From: a bacterium
Lineage (GTDB): Bacteria > Verrucomicrobiota > Verrucomicrobiia > Limisphaerales > RI-55
Reading direction: 5' to 3'
Length of the DNA: 64,000 nt
Assembly: GCA_016124235.1 (NCBI GenBank)
Contig: WGOC01000017.1
Coordinates: forward strand, 186,001-250,000
Shown piece by piece: positions 19,769-29,857 of the stretch (position 1 is the stretch's first letter; each line of letters starts with the position of its first letter). Position numbers and translations under genes: made by a program. The notes beneath the pieces were generated by a model. The model searched no databases and was not told the DNA's origin. It saw only the letters and a program-made list of their open reading frames with translations.

Positions 19769-21442
19769 CTACGATCGACTTTCGACATAGGATTGGTAGT
19801 TGGGCTGCCAGCACCATTCGCGGACACGTCTCTGCAATTCATCATCGCTGAGATCCTTGCCGACGCCTTGTTCGCGGGCCGCCCGTGCCACGCGGAAGGC
19901 CACGTGCAGACTGACCTCCCGCAAGTTCGCGACACTGGGAAACAACGCCTTTTCCGCGGCGTGCTTTTCGTAAGTCAGTTCGGCCAGCGCATCGGCCGCC
20001 GCGAGGAAAAGCGCATCCACCACGCGACGAGCTTCGCTGATCAACAAACCGAGACCGATGCCCGGAAAGACAAAGACGTTGTTGCACTGACCGATCACAT
20101 AACGATGCCCGTTAAACTCCACTGGTTCGAAGGGCGAACCGGTGGCAACCAACGCCTGCCCATTGGAATGAATAATCGCTTCAGAAGGTGTGCACTCCGT
20201 GTTGCTGGTTGGATTGCTGAGCGGAAAGATCATGGGTCGCGGACAGCCGGCGGCCATATGCTGAATCACTTCCGGGGTGAACACGCCGGGTTGGCCGGAG
20301 GTGCCAATCAGAATCGTCGGGTGCCAGGCTTTCACGGCGTCAAGCAGGGTCATCGACGCACTGTTTGCCATGCCCATCGCTTGCGCGTCTTCTTCACTGA
20401 GTGCGAACGCTGCCTTGTGCGGATCTTCGTTGGCGCGGCCCGCGCGGAGAACACCACTCGAATCGAGAAAGACGAACTGACGGCGGATGGCCTCGTCCGG
20501 GACGCCGTCGTGTTCAAGCGCCGCGCGGATGAGCCGGCCAATCCCGACGCCAGCACCGCCCGAACCGACAAACAACATGCGCTGGTCGCGCAAAGATTTT
20601 CCCGTGTGCCGGAGGCCGGTCAAGATTCCCGCAAGGGTCACGGCCGCGGTGCCCTGAATATCGTCGTTGAAGCTGGGCAACACATCGACGTAACGCTCGA
20701 GCAGGCGGAATGCGTTTCCCTTTTTAAAATCTTCCCACTGTAAAACCGCGCGCGGAAACACCGTCTTGACCGCCTGCACAAATTCTTTCACGAACGAGTC
20801 GTATTCCGGTCCCCGCAATCGTCGGGCGCGATGGCCGAGATAGAACGGATCCTCCAACAGCGCGGCGTTGTCCGTGCCGACATCCAGGCTGACCGGCAGG
20901 CAATGCGACGGATGAATCCCCGCGCCGGCCGTGTAGAGAATCAGCTTGCCCACCGGGATCGCCATGCCACCCACACCCTGGTCACCGAGCCCGAGGATTC
21001 GTTCATTGTCGGTAACCACGATGAGGCGAATATCGCGGTCAGACAGATTCTCCAGGCGGCGGGCGATTTGCCCGCGATCCGCCGGCGAAATAAACAACCC
21101 ATGTGGCCGGCGGAAAATGTGACTGAAGCGCTGGCAGGCGAGCCCGACCGTGGGCGTGTAAATAATCGGCGCCAGCTTCTCGAGATGATCGAGCAACACG
21201 CGGTGGAAAAGTGTTTCGTTGCGATTCAACAACGCAATCAGGCCGACGTATTGTTCCAGCGGATCGGGCTTCGCGTTGAGGTGCTCCATTTCCACGGCCA
21301 CTTGTTGATCGATGCTGAACACGGCGGGCGGCAGCAACCCTTCCACGCCAAAAGCCGTACGTTCCTCAAGTGTGAAAGCGGAATCCTTGTTGTATCTCGG
21401 GTTTTCCAGCAACGCGGCGCCAGTGGGAATTGGTTTCTTCAT
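19769..21442 (-). CDS. NAD-dependent malic enzyme
   Basis: IYTPTVGLACQRFSHIFRRPHGLFIS, VVTDNERILGLGDQGVGGM, PIFPLSNPT-like PMIFPLSNPTSNTECTP. Confidence 0.96.
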   Translation of the reverse strand: MKKPIPTGAALLENPRYNKDSAFTLEERTAFGVEGLLPPAVFSIDQQVAVEMEHLNAKPDPLEQYVGLIALLNRNETLFHRVLLDHLEKLAPIIYTPTVGLACQRFSHIFRRPHGLFISPADRGQIARRLENLSDRDIRLIVVTDNERILGLGDQGVGGMAIPVGKLILYTAGAGIHPSHCLPVSLDVGTDNAALLEDPFYLGHRARRLRGPEYDSFVKEFVQAVKTVFPRAVLQWEDFKKGNAFRLLERYVDVLPSFNDDIQGTAAVTLAGILTGLRHTGKSLRDQRMLFVGSGGAGVGIGRLIRAALEHDGVPDEAIRRQFVFLDSSGVLRAGRANEDPHKAAFALSEEDAQAMGMANSASMTLLDAVKAWHPTILIGTSGQPGVFTPEVIQHMAAGCPRPMIFPLSNPTSNTECTPSEAIIHSNGQALVATGSPFEPVEFNGHRYVIGQCNNVFVFPGIGLGLLISEARRVVDALFLAAADALAELTYEKHAAEKALFPSVANLREVSLHVAFRVARAAREQGVGKDLSDDELQRRVREWCWQPNYQSYVESRS

Positions 21443-21871
21443 TTTAGCGGCAATGTTTGGCCAGTCGGCTGGCCCATCCATATTCTTCGGTTCCGGCGAT
21501 TCACGACGAGTATGCTAACGCAACGAACCTTCGCCTGCGATTCGCTCCATTATTCAGGGTCATGAAAATTACCCTCGTCGGAGATAGGAATACCGATTCA
21601 GCCAAAACTTGCCCACCGCTATTTGGCGATGGTCAACCCAACTCTGCTCCAATGGACGATTTGCCAGCGAAAGGCGAAGGAACGTTCTCAATAGGTTCGC
21701 CGCTTTTTGATCATTGAATCTCCTGCGCGCAGCGAAAAGCAGTCGGGAAACGCGGCCAATTTTCAGCTGGCTCTATCACAAAGATGCGGTCGGGAATATT
21801 TTTGAGTTTTCCCGTTAATCTGGCGGTGGTCTACTCCCGTGCTTTCCGAACCCGAGCATATCGGTCGTCAA

Positions 21872-23239
21872 ATGAAATTGTCTTACCTATCCGCCATCGT
21901 TCTGGTCGCCGTCGCCATTCCCTCGTCAAACGCCTTCGCCAAGGATGCTGAACCACTCCAACCAACCAACCTCGCGACGCGCAGGATTGCCGCGCTTGAT
22001 GCCGGCGAACTAACGCCCAAAGCTTCGATTTTGAACGCCGCAAAATCGGTCAAGTTGCCCCGCGGTTTCAAATACGAACCGCTCGTGGTCGGCGACATTC
22101 CGGAACCGCTTGATCTGGAATTTTGTCCCGATGGCCGACTGTGGTTTACGGGTCGGCGGGGCCAAATTTGGGCTTATGATTTCCAAACGGAGAAGCACGA
22201 ACTGGTGACCCAAGTGACCGTGGGCTGGCAACCGCCACCCGACAACGCAACCAATGAACGCGGGCTCCATGGCATCGAGTTCGACCCGGACTATCTAAAG
22301 AATGGTTACATCTACGTGCATTACGCGCCGCCTCCAGTCGACGGGCATTATACGAACCGCGTTTCACGCTTTACGGTGGACCACCCGCAGCGCGCGACCG
22401 GTTTGAAACCTGGCAGCGAAAAGGTGTATCTGGAGATCCCATCGCCTCGCGGTTTTCACCAGGGCGGCGCCATCGAATACAATCCCAGGGACGGCAAATT
22501 GTACATCAGTGCCGGCGACAACAACATCTCGGGTGAGACAAAAGATTTTTGGAATGATCCCAATAACCCGCCGCAGCGCCTCGACAGTTTGCTCGGCAAA
22601 ATTCTGCGATTGAACCTCGACGGCTCGATTCCGGCCGATGACCCCTTTGCGAACAAGTCCGGTGCTCGCGGCGAAATTTACACCTACGGCCATCGCAATC
22701 CGTACAGCATGAACTTCGATCCCGAGACGGGCACCGTTTATGTGGGTGAAGTGGGTTACGATCTCAAGGATTCCTACGAAGAGGTGAACAAACTCCAGTC
22801 AGGGGGCAATTACGGCTGGCCCCGGTTGAACGGCCCGCACAAACCAATCTTCCCGGAACCGGCGAATCCTTATCCGATTGGTGAAACGATCGATCCATTC
22901 ATCACCTATGATCACTCGGGCGGTGGTGCCAATGCCACCAGCGGCCCGGTTTATCGTGTGATGAAAACCGGCACACCGTTTCCCGAAGCGTATCGCGGCG
23001 GCATGTTTTACGCCGACTTTTCGCGCAAATGGATCCGCTTCGCTCAAATCGATCCGTCCACACAACAGGTCGCACGCACCCGGAGCTTCGCGTTCGGATT
23101 GACGACCGGCGTTTTGTCGATGCACGAGGGACCGGACGGCGGTCTTTACTTTGTCGAGTACGGTGGATGGTTTACGCCGTCTCCCAAGGACAAGCTGGCG
23201 AGAATCGTGTACGCGCCGGATGAAGTGGCGGAGAAATAG
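21872..23239 (+). CDS. PQQ-dependent sugar dehydrogenase-type (glucose/sorbosone dehydrogenase) secreted protein
   Basis: LEFCPDGRLWFTGRRGQIWAYD, GLHGIEFDPDYLKNGYIYVHYAP, YTYGHRNPYSMNFDPETGTVYVGEVGYD. Confidence 0.9.
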   Translation: MKLSYLSAIVLVAVAIPSSNAFAKDAEPLQPTNLATRRIAALDAGELTPKASILNAAKSVKLPRGFKYEPLVVGDIPEPLDLEFCPDGRLWFTGRRGQIWAYDFQTEKHELVTQVTVGWQPPPDNATNERGLHGIEFDPDYLKNGYIYVHYAPPPVDGHYTNRVSRFTVDHPQRATGLKPGSEKVYLEIPSPRGFHQGGAIEYNPRDGKLYISAGDNNISGETKDFWNDPNNPPQRLDSLLGKILRLNLDGSIPADDPFANKSGARGEIYTYGHRNPYSMNFDPETGTVYVGEVGYDLKDSYEEVNKLQSGGNYGWPRLNGPHKPIFPEPANPYPIGETIDPFITYDHSGGGANATSGPVYRVMKTGTPFPEAYRGGMFYADFSRKWIRFAQIDPSTQQVARTRSFAFGLTTGVLSMHEGPDGGLYFVEYGGWFTPSPKDKLARIVYAPDEVAEK

Positions 23240-23281
23240 TTAACACTGGCTGGTCAACAGTACGGCATTTGCCTGTCAGCG

Positions 23282-23563
23282 ATGTTTCGCAAAGACCTCA
23301 TCCCCTTGCTGAGCGGAAATCCGCTGACGATTCGAGAGATCGCCCAGCGGTTGCGTACCAAACCAAGCGAAGCGGAAGACGATCTGGTCCACCTCGCCAA
23401 ATCGTTGGTGCACGGTGAATGGCATTTGAGCGTAACACCAGCTGCCTGTCGGAAATGCGGTTTTGAGTTTGGAACGGACAAACTGCACAAGCCATCAAAG
23501 TGCCCGAAATGTCACGCGACCTGGTTGAGCGAACCAGTGATTGAAATCGTGCCGCGCGGCTGA
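23282..23563 (+). CDS. HTH + zinc-ribbon predicted transcriptional regulator
   Basis: HTH-like N-terminus and CRKCGFEF...CPKCHATWL zinc ribbon. Confidence 0.75.
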   Translation: MFRKDLIPLLSGNPLTIREIAQRLRTKPSEAEDDLVHLAKSLVHGEWHLSVTPAACRKCGFEFGTDKLHKPSKCPKCHATWLSEPVIEIVPRG

Positions 23564-23705
23564 TCCAGAACGAACCACGTTTTGTGACCCGTGATTCAAG
23601 GACCTGGCTTCGGCCGATCCGAAGTGAAGCTACTGAGAGAACCGGGAGTTCCGGAGAGATTAAAGATGCTTCGGTTCCGTTGACGTAAAACGACAGACAA
23701 TCGGT

Positions 23706-24479
23706 CTACGAATTGCCGACCAACTTGTCCAAGGCATCCCGGTGCGTTCGGCTCATCGTGAGCCGCGTGCCGTCCTTGAGGATCACCGCCTGGTCACCGT
23801 GAAAGAGCGGTTGCAGCTCACGCACCGTGCGCGGATGCACGATCACCGACCGGCTGATCCGAACGAAGCCGGCACCGGAGAGTCGTTGCTCGATGGAGCT
23901 CATCGTTTCGCGCATCAAATGCTCCACTTTGCCGACGTGTAACTTCACGTAGTTGTCGGCCGCCTCCACCCAATCGATGTCGGCGGTGTTCACAAACAAA
24001 ATGCGCCCGCTCGACTTCACGGCGATGCGATCCGGAGCAGTCGCCGGTGCGGGACGTTTCATACCGGCGAGCAGAGCGGAAATCTGATCCTGTAAATGCG
24101 TCTGTTCATTGGGAGCGGCGAGCAACTGGCGCGCGCGATCCAATGCCTTTTGAAGGCGTTCGCGATCGAAGGGTTTCAGCAGATAGTCCAGCGCGTGAAC
24201 TTCAAATGCCTTCAACGCGAATTGATCGTGCGCGGTCACAAAAACAACGGCGGGCCGCGCGTCGGCCGGTAATTCGGCCAGTACGCCGAAACCATCCAGT
24301 TCCGGCATCTGCACATCGAGGAATACGAGATCGGGACTGGTCTCCGCGATGCGGTCAAGCGCAGTGCGTCCATCGCCGGCTTCCCCGACGACCTCAATGT
24401 CGGCCTCCTTGGCGAGCAGGCTTTTCATCTTCCCGCGCGCCAGCGGTTCATCATCGACGATCAATACACGCAAAGGCAT
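23706..24479 (-). CDS. LytTR-family response regulator
   Basis: VLIVDDEPLARGKMKSLL receiver domain and C-terminal LytTR domain (DIDWVEAADNYVKLHVG...SIEQRLSGAGFVRISRSVIVH). Confidence 0.95.
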   Translation of the reverse strand: MPLRVLIVDDEPLARGKMKSLLAKEADIEVVGEAGDGRTALDRIAETSPDLVFLDVQMPELDGFGVLAELPADARPAVVFVTAHDQFALKAFEVHALDYLLKPFDRERLQKALDRARQLLAAPNEQTHLQDQISALLAGMKRPAPATAPDRIAVKSSGRILFVNTADIDWVEAADNYVKLHVGKVEHLMRETMSSIEQRLSGAGFVRISRSVIVHPRTVRELQPLFHGDQAVILKDGTRLTMSRTHRDALDKLVGNS

Positions 24480-24489
24480 GGCGCAAGTG

Positions 24490-25599
24490 TTAGCCGGTTG
24501 ACGGGTTCACTGCAATGCTGCGACACGGCAACGTGATGGCCGCGCGAAACCCACCGCCGTCCGCCGACCCCAAATTGAATGTCTGCCCGTCGCCATAAAG
24601 CTGGCGAAGGCGATTCCGGGTATTGGTCAGCCCAACCCCTTCCTTCCACTCGCCGGCGGGAGCGCCGTTGCCGGTATCGCGCACTTCCAAAAGCAAATCG
24701 TCGCGCTCGCGTCGGGAACTGATGGTCACTCGCCCGGCCCGCGCATGGGGCTCAATCCCGTGCTGGATCGCATTTTCCACGAGCGGTTGCAGCACGAGAT
24801 TGGGTACGAGCAGGTCCGTCGTGTCGGGCGCGATGTTCAATTCAATCTTTAAACGATCGCCGAAGCGAGTTTCCTCAATTTCCAGATAACGCTTCAGAAA
24901 ATCAATTTCCTCCTGCAGCGGCACTTCCTGTTGCTCGGTCGATTCGAGCGCGTGGCGAAGCAACTCGCTCAACCGCGTGATCATGCGATCGGCCGCGTCG
25001 ACATCCTGATGCATCAACGCCGAGATGGCGTGCAGCGTGTTGAACAGAAAATGCGGATTGAGTTGCATCTGAAGCGCCTGTAACCGGGCCTCCACCAGAC
25101 GCTTTTCCAGTTCGGCCGTCCGCGTCACACGTTCCTGAAATTTACGGTAAAATTCCAGCGCGTGTGCGACGCTGAGGATCACCCAGTAGATCAACAAGTT
25201 GAAATGCCAGGTCTTGCCCAACAGCACTTTGAACGCTTCAACGTAGGTGGTCCCCAATCCCGCCACGCCCGGTTGCCACAACGCGACGAAACTCCGCAAG
25301 GCGACGAACAAGATCGAGAACACGATACTCGTCATGAAGTGGATCGCAAAACGCGCTCCCCAGTCGGGTCCGTCGAGTCCAAAGCGCCGCGCCTGGCGAA
25401 GGGGAATGAACGACAGCAGCGCGAAGACATACCAGTCGGCAAGCGAATGACTGAGCGCCAGCTTCCAGGAAATTGCCGAACCCGTCTGCGAACTGCTGAT
25501 GAACAACTGTCCGGCAAACGAAAGACCAATGAGCGTCCACAACCCGAAGATCAGGATGAAGGCAATCCAGCGTTTTGAAAGGGCGGTTGGCGCGGCCAT
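24490..25599 (-). CDS. LytS/YehU-like sensor histidine kinase
   Basis: LQMQLNPHFLFNTLHAISALMH and VPNLVLQPLVENAIQHGIEP motifs; N-terminal membrane segments. Confidence 0.95.
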   Translation of the reverse strand: MAAPTALSKRWIAFILIFGLWTLIGLSFAGQLFISSSQTGSAISWKLALSHSLADWYVFALLSFIPLRQARRFGLDGPDWGARFAIHFMTSIVFSILFVALRSFVALWQPGVAGLGTTYVEAFKVLLGKTWHFNLLIYWVILSVAHALEFYRKFQERVTRTAELEKRLVEARLQALQMQLNPHFLFNTLHAISALMHQDVDAADRMITRLSELLRHALESTEQQEVPLQEEIDFLKRYLEIEETRFGDRLKIELNIAPDTTDLLVPNLVLQPLVENAIQHGIEPHARAGRVTISSRRERDDLLLEVRDTGNGAPAGEWKEGVGLTNTRNRLRQLYGDGQTFNLGSADGGGFRAAITLPCRSIAVNPSTG

Positions 25600-25914
25600 G
25601 AACGGATCGGACGCAAGCTAACCAGACGGCCTGACGGGCGTCCAGCCGGAGCCCGCAAATCGTGTGTCACCGTGACTCAGGGCCGTGTCATTGTTTAACC
25701 AATCAGGTTCACACCCGTTGGCCGAAAGCCCCGATTTACAAGGACTTTTCGCCGCGATCCGGTGTGCATCGCTTATGCTAAATAGAAGGCGTCAATGAAT
25801 TCGCTCGGTGGCGGGCGTTAGAAATTTCCCGGCCGAGCGAACGCCGAGCATGGGATCTCGCGGACAGCCCATGTGAGGAAACCTAGAGTCCGCGCGCAAA
25901 AGAAAGAATTGATT

Positions 25915-26370
25915 ATGAACGCATTGACTCGATGGGATCCGTTCAAGGAATTGGATGAACTGCACAACCGTTTAACCCGCGTGCTGGGAGGTCGGACGAC
26001 CCGCACCAATGGCGACTCGAAAGAGCAGATTACCGTTGCCGAATGGGAGCCCCTGGTCGACATCAGCGAGGATGACAACACCTATCTGATCAAGGCTGAG
26101 TTGCCCGAGATCCACAAGGAAGACGTCAAGGTTCGTCTGGAAAATGGCGTCCTGAACATCAGCGGCGAACGTCGTTGGGAGAAGGAGGAGGGCAATCGCA
26201 AATATCACCGGGTGGAACGCGCCTACGGCAGCTTTGTCCGGAGCTTCACGATGCCCGATGACGCAGACCCGGACAAGGTCAAGGCCGAGTTCAAAGACGG
26301 CGTTCTGCGTGTCATCATCAACAAGAGCGAGAAGGCGAAAGCGCGGGCAATCGAAGTAAAAGTCGGATAA
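25915..26370 (+). CDS. Hsp20/alpha-crystallin family small heat shock protein
   Basis: EDNTYLIKAELPEIHKEDVKVRLENGVLNISGERR, GVLRVIINK. Confidence 0.95.
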   Translation: MNALTRWDPFKELDELHNRLTRVLGGRTTRTNGDSKEQITVAEWEPLVDISEDDNTYLIKAELPEIHKEDVKVRLENGVLNISGERRWEKEEGNRKYHRVERAYGSFVRSFTMPDDADPDKVKAEFKDGVLRVIINKSEKAKARAIEVKVG

Positions 26371-26387
26371 CAAAACACAGCACCAGG

Positions 26388-26421
26388 AACCCGGCGCCGC
26401 CATGAACGACGCCGGGTTTTT
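26388..26421 (+). terminator. Probable Rho-independent terminator downstream of hsp20
   Basis: Perfect 9-bp inverted arms aacccggcg (26388-26396) / cgccgggtt (26410-26418) followed by T-run. Confidence 0.75.
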
Positions 26422-26482
26422 CCGTACTCGCTTCAGCGATGGCACATCGGATCGAGCGTAACGCTCGGTTTATCATTTCCAC

Positions 26483-26731
26483 TTGTCGCCCGGAAACATT
26501 TCGGCAACCTCGGCGGCGATGAGTCCCACGGAAGCGATTGGCGAATTGCGGAGCCGCAGCAACGAGATTGCGAAGTGCGTCACCGCGATGCATCCCACTT
26601 TGAAACACCTCGGCAATCCCGCGACGCAAGGAGAGATCGTGCGCGCGTTGTTCGAATTAACGAAGCAGGTCGAGGTCGTGAAGAAGCAACTGTTGAAGCT
26701 CGAGAAACAGGACAACTCAACGCTGCTTTGA
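26483..26731 (+). CDS. Small hypothetical protein
   Basis: 82-aa ORF with plausible coiled C-terminus; convergent to the cyclase gene and overlapping its 3' end. Confidence 0.45.
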   Translation: MSPGNISATSAAMSPTEAIGELRSRSNEIAKCVTAMHPTLKHLGNPATQGEIVRALFELTKQVEVVKKQLLKLEKQDNSTLL

Positions 26732-28522
26732 GCGCAGCTTTCCCAGAGCACTCGTGGCGAAGATGAGCGGATACAGTTGCTCGAAATACCAAAGGCGGGC
26801 GAAGTAGAGGCCGATCGGCGCGGCCTTCAGAGAATCGGCAGAATCAAGTTTGGCAAGCAACCACTTCACGCCGCGATCCACCGCCGAATGGTATTGGGGC
26901 GAATCGGCCAGAGCTTCCAGCGCAAGCGCCGTTTCTTCAACGGAAGTCTGCACACCAGCATCCCCTCCCCAACCACCGTCGCGACCTTGAGCGGCCAATA
27001 AAAACTCCGCCGCGCGCTCGATCATGGGGGCATCGATGTCAACCTTCCGCCGGATCAGTTCATTCAAGGAAATCAACACCTGCGCGGTTCCGTAAACTGC
27101 GTTCTCGTGGGCGGCGGCATTTTCATTGCCAAACCAGAGCGGTATCCAGGCACCGTCGCCTCGTTGAGCCTTGCTCAAAAAATGAAGCGCACGAGGAATT
27201 GCACTGGCGAGTCGTCTTCCAAGCACGGCGTCAAGATGTGCGCGCCAAACGGTCCACGCCCGTAATGCGTGTACGGTAATCTCTGGCGTGCTGCGATCGA
27301 ACGGCAATGTACCCCAGCCGCGACAAAATGTGGGGATGCCACCGTCACGATTCTGCAAATCGAGCAACCAGCGCGCCCCCGCTTCGACGGCGCGAATCGT
27401 TGCTTCGTCGGGCTCACCCAACTCGTATAACGCAAGCAACGCACCGGCCGTGTCGTCGGCGTCCGGCACCCCGCCGGGAAGATCCGTCCACGCCCAACCA
27501 CCCGGCGCGGCGCCGGTGTAGGGATGCACGGTTTGATATTGCTGTTTGAGCAGCCATTCCCGAAGCGTCTGCTTTTCCGTCGGCGACAACGCGTCCGGTT
27601 GATGAGCCAATGCCTTGATCGAGAGCGTTGTCACCCAGGTGGCGAGATTGGTGTCGATCGGCCAACTGCCGTCAGCGAGTACGGACTGACGCAGGAATTC
27701 CCCGCCTTTGCGCGCCACGGCATTTCCGCCGAGCCCCATGCTCGCAAGGCTCATTGTGACAAAGGCCGTCAGCGGCGTCGCTTCGAGAAAACCGCCATTG
27801 GCGGGTTGAAGTTGTTCCAGCGTTTGCAGCGTACGATTTCGCGACACATCGCGAACGACTCGCGCAACTGGATTTTTCGATGGCGAATGAAAATGAATCG
27901 TCTGACCGATCGCGATCAAGGCCGGCAACGCGTAGCTCACGACGGGAAGTTGCAGTGCGCCGAACCAAGAGCGTGGAAACATCGCCAACTCAAATGGAAG
28001 TGCGCGAACTTGTCCCCAGCCGTTTTTGCCGAGTCGTCCGCTCAACGCCAGTGTCATGACAATCGGCACCGAGAACGTCCGGTCTTTTCCGTACGCGGCC
28101 TCGATTGCTGGCACCACGTTTTCAAGGCTCCCGGCCGTCCGCTCGATGTAGTTCACCGCACTGGCAACAACGCTTTCAAAATCCCTGTCCATACCGGCCG
28201 CGCCAAATGCCGCCCAAACGAGCGCAGTCGTCGAAAGGTTGCTTTGGCTGCGGATGGTATCGCCCCAGCCACCGTCTTCATTCACGTGGTCCGCCAGCCA
28301 ACGCAGCCCGTTGGCGACGAACTGTTCGTGATGATTGGCGCCGCTTTGTCGATCGAGTTCCCCCAACGCGATCGTGGCAACGGCGGTGGACAACGCACTG
28401 CTGCTGAGTTCGCCGGACCAGTGACCTTGCTCGTTCATTGCGGCCAGCAAAGCGGAAGTTGTACGTTCAAGCACTGAGGTGATTGAACTAAATTTCGCAG
28501 AGGTCGAACCCTGGCCGTTCAT
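26717..28522 (-). CDS. Squalene-hopene-cyclase-like class II terpene cyclase
   Basis: DADDTAGALLAL (DxDD catalytic motif), QW-type repeats NEDGGWGDT, QNRDGGIPTFCRGWG, QGRDGGWGGD. Confidence 0.85.
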   Translation of the reverse strand: MNGQGSTSAKFSSITSVLERTTSALLAAMNEQGHWSGELSSSALSTAVATIALGELDRQSGANHHEQFVANGLRWLADHVNEDGGWGDTIRSQSNLSTTALVWAAFGAAGMDRDFESVVASAVNYIERTAGSLENVVPAIEAAYGKDRTFSVPIVMTLALSGRLGKNGWGQVRALPFELAMFPRSWFGALQLPVVSYALPALIAIGQTIHFHSPSKNPVARVVRDVSRNRTLQTLEQLQPANGGFLEATPLTAFVTMSLASMGLGGNAVARKGGEFLRQSVLADGSWPIDTNLATWVTTLSIKALAHQPDALSPTEKQTLREWLLKQQYQTVHPYTGAAPGGWAWTDLPGGVPDADDTAGALLALYELGEPDEATIRAVEAGARWLLDLQNRDGGIPTFCRGWGTLPFDRSTPEITVHALRAWTVWRAHLDAVLGRRLASAIPRALHFLSKAQRGDGAWIPLWFGNENAAAHENAVYGTAQVLISLNELIRRKVDIDAPMIERAAEFLLAAQGRDGGWGGDAGVQTSVEETALALEALADSPQYHSAVDRGVKWLLAKLDSADSLKAAPIGLYFARLWYFEQLYPLIFATSALGKLRSKQR

Positions 28523-29400
28523 ACGCTCAGATGCCCAAGCGCCAGCAAACCGTAATATGTGTATTCCGCATCGAGAAAATCGTCGGCCCAGTGACCATGA
28601 AACCCACCATCAGCACTCCACAATGTATCGATAAAATCCAGGCAGCGTTCATGCACGCCACTCGGTATGCGGCGATCCATGCAGGCCAAAGCGTGAAGTG
28701 CGGTAGCGGTCGAAAGCAGGTCGGGCAACGGCGCGTTGGGCACCGCCTTGAAGCCGCCTTGCGGATGCGCCTGCGCCATCAACCAATCGCCAACCGCCTG
28801 GTTCACCGGAAAGCCGAGGTGCGTGATCAAGGTGACCGCGCCGGCTGTCGCATTTAACGAACCAACTGTTTGTTCGGGTGCGTTACTCCAAGCGTGATCC
28901 GCCGTCTCAAGTCGTTTCAAACTGCGAATGAGTTCCAACACGCGCGGTGGCTTGGTGTCGAGATCTTCGTAAGCACCAAGAGCGACGAAGGCGTCATAAG
29001 CCGTCCCAAAACCGGCTTTGGGATTCGAGTGATAACCGCCGTCCGGCTGACGATAATCTTCAAGCCGTTTCAACAACGCTCGCGCCGTTTCACGCGTGGC
29101 GCCACCAGTCGCCGCCCAACATCGAGCGAGCGCTCCCAAGTGCACAAAGTCGAGCGATTCGCCATCGCCAAAAGTGGTCAGCCATTGGCGGGTGATGTCG
29201 ATCGGCGCCTGGGCGTCGGTGGCCTGCGCACCGGCAAGCGCAAAGATGGTGTAATAGAGATCCGGTTTGCCGGCGCGATCGGAGGCGGCTCCATCGGCGT
29301 CGAATTGTCGCGAGTAGAAATCGCGCACGAGATCCATCGATTCACCGAGCAATCTCGGCGCGAGGCGGGCGACTTGCAGGAGCTGAAGACGGATCGACAT
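28519..29400 (-). CDS. Prenyltransferase beta-subunit-like (alpha/alpha-toroid) protein
   Basis: Repeated PDGGYHSNPKAGFGTAYDAF, HPQGGFKAVPNAPLPDLLSTATAL, SADGGFHGHWADDFLDAEYTYYGLLAL. Confidence 0.8.
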   Translation of the reverse strand: MSIRLQLLQVARLAPRLLGESMDLVRDFYSRQFDADGAASDRAGKPDLYYTIFALAGAQATDAQAPIDITRQWLTTFGDGESLDFVHLGALARCWAATGGATRETARALLKRLEDYRQPDGGYHSNPKAGFGTAYDAFVALGAYEDLDTKPPRVLELIRSLKRLETADHAWSNAPEQTVGSLNATAGAVTLITHLGFPVNQAVGDWLMAQAHPQGGFKAVPNAPLPDLLSTATALHALACMDRRIPSGVHERCLDFIDTLWSADGGFHGHWADDFLDAEYTYYGLLALGHLSV

Positions 29401-29409
29401 CGTCCACGA

Positions 29410-29838
29410 CTACTTAGCCCAAAACTTCCACCATGGCCTTTTTGACGGAACTGACAAAGAGACAAGTTCGCCAAAAACCTCAGGAACCACTCGAAAAAAA
29501 CCGGCAATTCCATCATCAAGTCCGTTGTCAATCTGTTTGGCTATTTTAGAAAAAGGGAACGCCACGTTTTGATCGTCAAACGCCACACACCACGTCCCTT
29601 CTCGTTGAATCCAACTCCCGCCATAACATTGAACCAGGCACTCTCCCAAGTAAGATCCAAATACGCTCTCCAACTTATGGCGATTGTTTTCATCTTCGAA
29701 TTCTCCGCCTGCCCGAAGGCGTTCAATGTAGTCCTCCAACCACTCAACCGATTTACGATTGTAACCGAAATCTTTCCAGCTCAACGGGCGAAGCTGAGCG
29801 ATGACCATTTCAGAGTTTGCTCGGATTTTCTCCCTCAC
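29410..29838 (-). CDS. Small conserved-looking protein, possibly DUF3806-like
   Basis: YNRKSVEWLEDYIERLR...SYLGECLVQCYGGSWIQREGTWCVAFDDQNVAFPFSKIAKQ; family assignment tentative. Confidence 0.55.
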   Translation of the reverse strand: MREKIRANSEMVIAQLRPLSWKDFGYNRKSVEWLEDYIERLRAGGEFEDENNRHKLESVFGSYLGECLVQCYGGSWIQREGTWCVAFDDQNVAFPFSKIAKQIDNGLDDGIAGFFRVVPEVFGELVSLSVPSKRPWWKFWAK

Positions 29839-29857
29839 AAGGACGAATTACATAGGC

